In this document: piece by piece, positions 47,434 through 50,611 of the stretch | Numbering within the stretch: position 1 is the first letter of the stretch | How the letters are laid out: the number at the start of each line of letters is the position of its first letter | Made by a program: the position numbers and the translations under genes | Notes under the pieces: generated by a model | The model's input: the letters and a program-made list of their open reading frames with translations, nothing else | Told to the model about the DNA's origin: nothing | Databases searched by the model: none | Origin: a virus | Direction: 5' to 3' (one strand) | Length of the DNA stretch: 50,611 nucleotides | IMG/VR virus record: IMGVR_UViG_3300036466_000252 | Location: 1-50,611 of that record

Positions 47434-49661
47434 TCCTCGACGCCATCGACCGCGCCAAACTCGACGGGGCCGATGGCCTGCGTTGCCAGCTTCGCATCGC
47501 CCTTGACAAAAACGAGAATATTCTGATGGGTCTTGCCCATCTTGCGCCCGGCCTCGAACTGCTTGCCTGCACGTAGCGGCAGCGTCCCGGCCGGGGTCAC
47601 CAGAATTGCCTCGTTGTAGTAATGCAGGCCAGCCGCCCGGAAGGCCTCAACCGTGTCGCCCACGAAGTTGTAATAATGCCCCCGCTTATCCCTGACGTCG
47701 CCCACCACAAAGCACGCGAAACGGTTGTCTTTCAGCAAAGTGCACGTTTCGCGGATTATCTCGAAATATGCGTCCTTGAATTCCTCATATCCCAGCGTTG
47801 ACAGGTCGTTCGGGTCGTCGCTGTACACCTCAAGGTCAGCATACGGGGGGCAGCTGAATACCATGTCACCTTCGACGCCTGTTAGCGTTTGGGTAATGAA
47901 ACGGCTATCGGCATTGTGCCATGTCGGCTCGCCCACCGGGGCCGCAACCACCTCGCTGGCCCGGATGCCCACCACCCACAGCAGATCGCCATCCTGCAGG
48001 TGCGGCAGGCACTTCGCCTCATAGATCGGGTCAAGCCGCAGCCCGTGCAGGTCGGTCACCGGGGCGCTGTCGTGGTAGTCCAGTCCGCTTTCCACCAGCG
48101 TGACCATATCGCGCCAGTCAGCCGGGGCGTACTCGTCAAGCCTGCCCACGGGGTCAGCGCCCACCCGGACACCCACCACGGGCACATCAAGCCCGCGCTG
48201 CTTGAGGCCGTGCAGGATGCCCGCCAGTGACATGCCGCTGCCCACCGGGACCACGATGCGCTCAATGTCGTCTGGCAGGTTGGCCACCTGACCGGCAGTC
48301 GCGTGGATGGCAGCGTGGCACTCCATGCCAAATGGGATTTCCCGCCAGCCAGTCTCGGCAGCGTCTTCCCGGGCACGGGCGATGATGACGTTGTTGTAAC
48401 CGGCTTTGTGCTGGACCACCTCAGCGCCGGCCGCTTGGGCCATGCGCACCTCTGGCGACAGTTCGCCCTGCGGGGTGTGGACCCGGCACGGGATGCCCAG
48501 CTTGCGGGCCACCTGCGCCACGATGTTGACTTGCGGGCTTGACCGGCTGCCGGCAGTCACAAGCCCTTGCGCGCCCTGCGCCAGCGTCCAGCAAGTGCGG
48601 ACCTTGCCGCCGCGACCACCGCCCACACAGAACGCATCGTCGCGCTTGACGCGGTACGGGCCGCGATCCTCAACCGGGGTCAGGTCCGGCGTGTTGTCGT
48701 CCGCGAAGTCAGGCAGCGGGATTTCGATGCCGGACTTGTCGCGCATTTCCGCCCACTGCAGCCGGTTGGCCTCGACTTGTTCGGCGCGCAGCTCGCTGCC
48801 GTGGTAGTTGCGCCCCAGCTTGGCCGCCACAACGCCCCGGACACTGCCGCCAGCGAACGGGTCGATAATCGTGCCGCCCAGCGGGCAGAACCAGCGGTAG
48901 GCCAGCTCGGTCATTACCGGGTCAAAGACACTGCCGCCCTCGGCGTTACCCCGGCCGCTGAAATACTCGTACTTGCCTTCGCTGCTGTTGACCGTGGGCG
49001 TTGCCAGTCCGTCACGCCCCAGCTCGCTGCGGATACCCAGCGCCATCCATCCGCGCTTGCGCGCCTGCCACCAGCCATCACGGGCAGACAGGACGGTAAA
49101 CGGCGGCACGCCGAAGCGGTCACGCAGCGCCCCGACCTGCTTGGCCTGTTGCGGCTCTTCGTCGTCTTCGTCGTCTTCGTCTTCGTCGTGGTCACGGTCG
49201 CCCGGCGCGCCCTCGTTGTCGTCCAGTTCGCCCAGCAGGCCATCCAATTCGTCAGCGTCGAAGCCGGTCAGGTCAAGGTCAAAGCCGCTGGACTCGAGCG
49301 CCGCCAGCTCGCTGGCCAGCATTTCTTCATCCCAGCCGCCCAGCTCCGCCAGCTTGTTATTAGCCAGCACGTATGCCCGGCGCTGGTCTTCGGTCATGTG
49401 GGTGAGGGGCACCACCGGCACCTCGTCCATATTCAAGCGCTGCGCCGCCATCAGGCGGCCGTGCCCGGCAATGATTTCGCCGCTGGCCTCGTCCACCAGA
49501 ATCGGATTATTGAAACCCATTTCGGTGATGCTGGCGGCGATCTTCGCCACCTGCACCGCGTCATGGGTCTTCGCGTTGCGGGCGTAGGGCATGAGCCGCT
49601 CAAGCGGCCAGTGTTCAATCTTGTTGGCCATCTGCGGCCGGAATGTGCGGGGTGCGTTCAT
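47421..49661 (-). CDS. ParB-like / DNA methyltransferase with inserted PLP enzyme domain
   Basis: A 746-residue protein. Residues about 17-110 form a ParB/sulfiredoxin-like domain (GEIIAGHGRLMAAQRL). An acidic linker follows (147-170, almost only Asp/Glu). The amino-methyltransferase then has motif I DPFAGGSVRG (267-276) and motif IV SCPPYADLEVYSDDP (603-617). Between these motifs sits a fold-type II PLP enzyme domain (about 335-570). It has GGGRGGKVRT (347-356) with Lys 353 at the Schiff-base position, GSRSSPQ (371-377) and the phosphate-binding loop GSGMSLAG (474-481). The order I-insert-IV resembles alpha-class methyltransferases, with the PLP domain in the target-recognition position. It probably modifies DNA bases; the chemistry is unknown. 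Confidence 0.85.
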   Translation of the reverse strand: MNAPRTFRPQMANKIEHWPLERLMPYARNAKTHDAVQVAKIAASITEMGFNNPILVDEASGEIIAGHGRLMAAQRLNMDEVPVVPLTHMTEDQRRAYVLANNKLAELGGWDEEMLASELAALESSGFDLDLTGFDADELDGLLGELDDNEGAPGDRDHDEDEDDEDDEEPQQAKQVGALRDRFGVPPFTVLSARDGWWQARKRGWMALGIRSELGRDGLATPTVNSSEGKYEYFSGRGNAEGGSVFDPVMTELAYRWFCPLGGTIIDPFAGGSVRGVVAAKLGRNYHGSELRAEQVEANRLQWAEMRDKSGIEIPLPDFADDNTPDLTPVEDRGPYRVKRDDAFCVGGGRGGKVRTCWTLAQGAQGLVTAGSRSSPQVNIVAQVARKLGIPCRVHTPQGELSPEVRMAQAAGAEVVQHKAGYNNVIIARAREDAAETGWREIPFGMECHAAIHATAGQVANLPDDIERIVVPVGSGMSLAGILHGLKQRGLDVPVVGVRVGADPVGRLDEYAPADWRDMVTLVESGLDYHDSAPVTDLHGLRLDPIYEAKCLPHLQDGDLLWVVGIRASEVVAAPVGEPTWHNADSRFITQTLTGVEGDMVFSCPPYADLEVYSDDPNDLSTLGYEEFKDAYFEIIRETCTLLKDNRFACFVVGDVRDKRGHYYNFVGDTVEAFRAAGLHYYNEAILVTPAGTLPLRAGKQFEAGRKMGKTHQNILVFVKGDAKLATQAIGPVEFGAVDGVEDQEE

Positions 49662-49684
49662 GCGGTCGGGTGTCCGTGGTTGTG

Positions 49685-50380
49685 TTATCGGGTGGTGGCG
49701 TTGGCCAGCATGGCGTGTAGGCGGTCGCCGGCTTCCAGTGCGCCGCCTATGCGGTCCAGATCGGCAATCATGCCAGTGCTTGCCGGTTGATCGCGCAGCG
49801 CTTCCATCTGCTGCCGGGCGGCAGACATGGCGAAGGCCAGCAGGGTGTTCGTGTCAGCCAGCATTGTGCGGGCTGTGGCGCGCGACAGGACTGCGGCTGT
49901 CTCCGGGTCAGCGGCGACGCCTGACGGGTGGCGGTTGTCCGGGGTTTGACTGGCCGGCACCTTGCGCGGCGTCCAGCCAGTGCACTCGGCCTGCACTGGC
50001 TTGGGGCGGGGCTTGGGCTTGGCAATGACCGGCTCCGGGGCTGGCGACTCGCACAGGCCCGCATTATCGCTGGGCTGCGCAAGCTCGGAACCCGGCTTCG
50101 TTTCCGGGGCGTCAGCGCCCAGCGCGTAACCCATCATGACGGCCGCCAGCTGTCCATCGGTGGTCAGCCCAAACCGCAGGCCGTACTTCGAGTGGTAGAC
50201 GTGCACGAGGTCGGTCTGGGCGGATGCCATCTGTCGCAGGCGTAGGCCAAGCCAACGGCGGCCGCCACCGCTGTCCTCGTCAATCTCATGGGCAATGTTC
50301 GCCAGACTTGCATCACGGCCGTTGCCCTTAACCAATACTTTGCAAAGCCCGTGAAAGATGCGCTCGTGTTCGCCGGTCAT
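49685..50380 (-). CDS. Unknown protein, possible DNA-binding N-terminus
   Basis: About 231 residues starting MTGEHERIFHGLCKVLVKGN, chosen for the AAAGG box; an upstream ATG at 50461 has no ribosome-binding site. The N-terminal 90 residues look winged-helix-like (LANIAHEIDED...RRWLGLRLRQM). A Lys/Pro-rich linker (KPKPRPKPVQ) leads to a helical C-terminus. It lies upstream of the modification and packaging genes, so it could be a late regulator or packaging accessory. Unassigned. Confidence 0.6.
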   Translation of the reverse strand: MTGEHERIFHGLCKVLVKGNGRDASLANIAHEIDEDSGGGRRWLGLRLRQMASAQTDLVHVYHSKYGLRFGLTTDGQLAAVMMGYALGADAPETKPGSELAQPSDNAGLCESPAPEPVIAKPKPRPKPVQAECTGWTPRKVPASQTPDNRHPSGVAADPETAAVLSRATARTMLADTNTLLAFAMSAARQQMEALRDQPASTGMIADLDRIGGALEAGDRLHAMLANATTR

Positions 50381-50611
50381 GTGGTTTGCCTTTTGGGTGG
50401 TTACCAATGCCGCAGCCCGCGCGGTTGCGGGGGTGCCGTGGTTTGCAAACCATTCTCCCATAGGTTGCCAAGTTAGCGAAACAAGCGTGCCGGGATTTTT
50501 CGGGCGGTTTATTGGGAAAACTGATAAGCGCCCGGTGATTCATAAGCCGGGCGGATTACGCAAACCCAATATCTGGCCAGACGCTGGCGCTAGCCCGGGG
50601 CTTCAATTACC
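50381..50611. other. Non-coding right end, continuing into 1-149 if circular
   Basis: There is no convincing gene. A CGCCCGG/CCGGGCG hairpin lies at 50530-50553 and AT-richer DNA at about 50480-50525. If the ends are joined, about 380 bp of non-coding DNA surrounds the 12-bp repeat. This is a plausible place for cos, about 3.4 kb from terS, which is further than in lambda. Confidence 0.5.
50600..50611. repeat. 12-bp terminal direct repeat, right copy
   Basis: GCTTCAATTACC, an exact copy of positions 1-12. See the left copy for interpretation. Confidence 0.75.

Noticed and set aside
48567-49790. Long plus-strand open frame opposite the methyltransferase
   Set aside because: Antisense to a protein with clear ParB, methyltransferase and PLP motifs.

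Overview
The window looks like a complete or nearly complete genome of a contractile-tailed (myovirus-type) phage of a Gram-negative bacterium. The evidence is a lambda-type head module, a P2-type contractile tail module, and an Rz/Rz1 spanin pair, which only makes sense for a host with an outer membrane. The sequence is GC-rich by eye and almost fully coding, with many ATGA-type gene overlaps. A 12-bp sequence is repeated exactly at both ends (1-12 and 50600-50611). It could be a cohesive-end sequence, an assembly overlap, or an att core. I see no integrase, transposase, protelomerase or CRISPR array. The host genus cannot be named from the sequence alone.

Layout. (1) 876-1381 is a non-coding region with an AT-rich core, flanking inverted repeats and iteron-like motifs. 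It precedes a two-gene rightward operon of putative DNA-binding proteins (1382-2805). (2) 2875-18525 is transcribed leftward. From upstream to downstream it holds a small XRE-type regulator, an SF2 helicase, a small HTH protein, a TOPRIM/AAA primase-helicase, a DUF2303 pair, an LPD29-like protein, a tail spike with an SGNH esterase domain and a lectin-like partner, about twelve small unknown genes including NinX, and an unusual tRNA. (3) 18770-24423 is transcribed rightward: a RecE-like exonuclease, a Sak4-like ATPase, an HTH protein, an unknown, a MazG-like pyrophosphohydrolase, SSB, several small genes and a VRR-NUC nuclease. (4) From 50380 (perhaps from 815, if the ends join) down to 24654 is the leftward late block: an unknown gene, a ParB/methyltransferase/PLP fusion, terminase, head, tail, fibre, lysis.

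Regulation. Four nearly identical cassettes, each an intrinsic terminator followed by a promoter containing the dyad ATTAC-N7-G(T/C)AAT and a TATAGT -10 box, punctuate the early and middle regions (5253-5323, 6905-6973, 12198-12268, 22704-22772). Further copies of the dyad alone lie in the divergent intergenic region at 18526-18769 and between terS and its divergent neighbour (47177-47193). This suggests one phage-wide regulon, possibly read by the small HTH protein at 18337-18525.

Functional picture. The exonuclease, annealing-type ATPase, SSB, helicase and primase form a replication and recombination set. The head is lambda-like (terS, terL, W, B, C/Nu3, D, E, FII) and the tail P2-like (sheath, tube, E/E' with a -1 frameshift signal, tape measure, X, D, V, U, W, J, I, fibre). 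The most unusual items are the DNA methyltransferase split by a fold-type II PLP enzyme domain (47421-49661), the class II tRNA with a CAU anticodon (2907-2993), the repeated terminator-promoter cassettes, and the iteron/AT-rich region near 900-1270.
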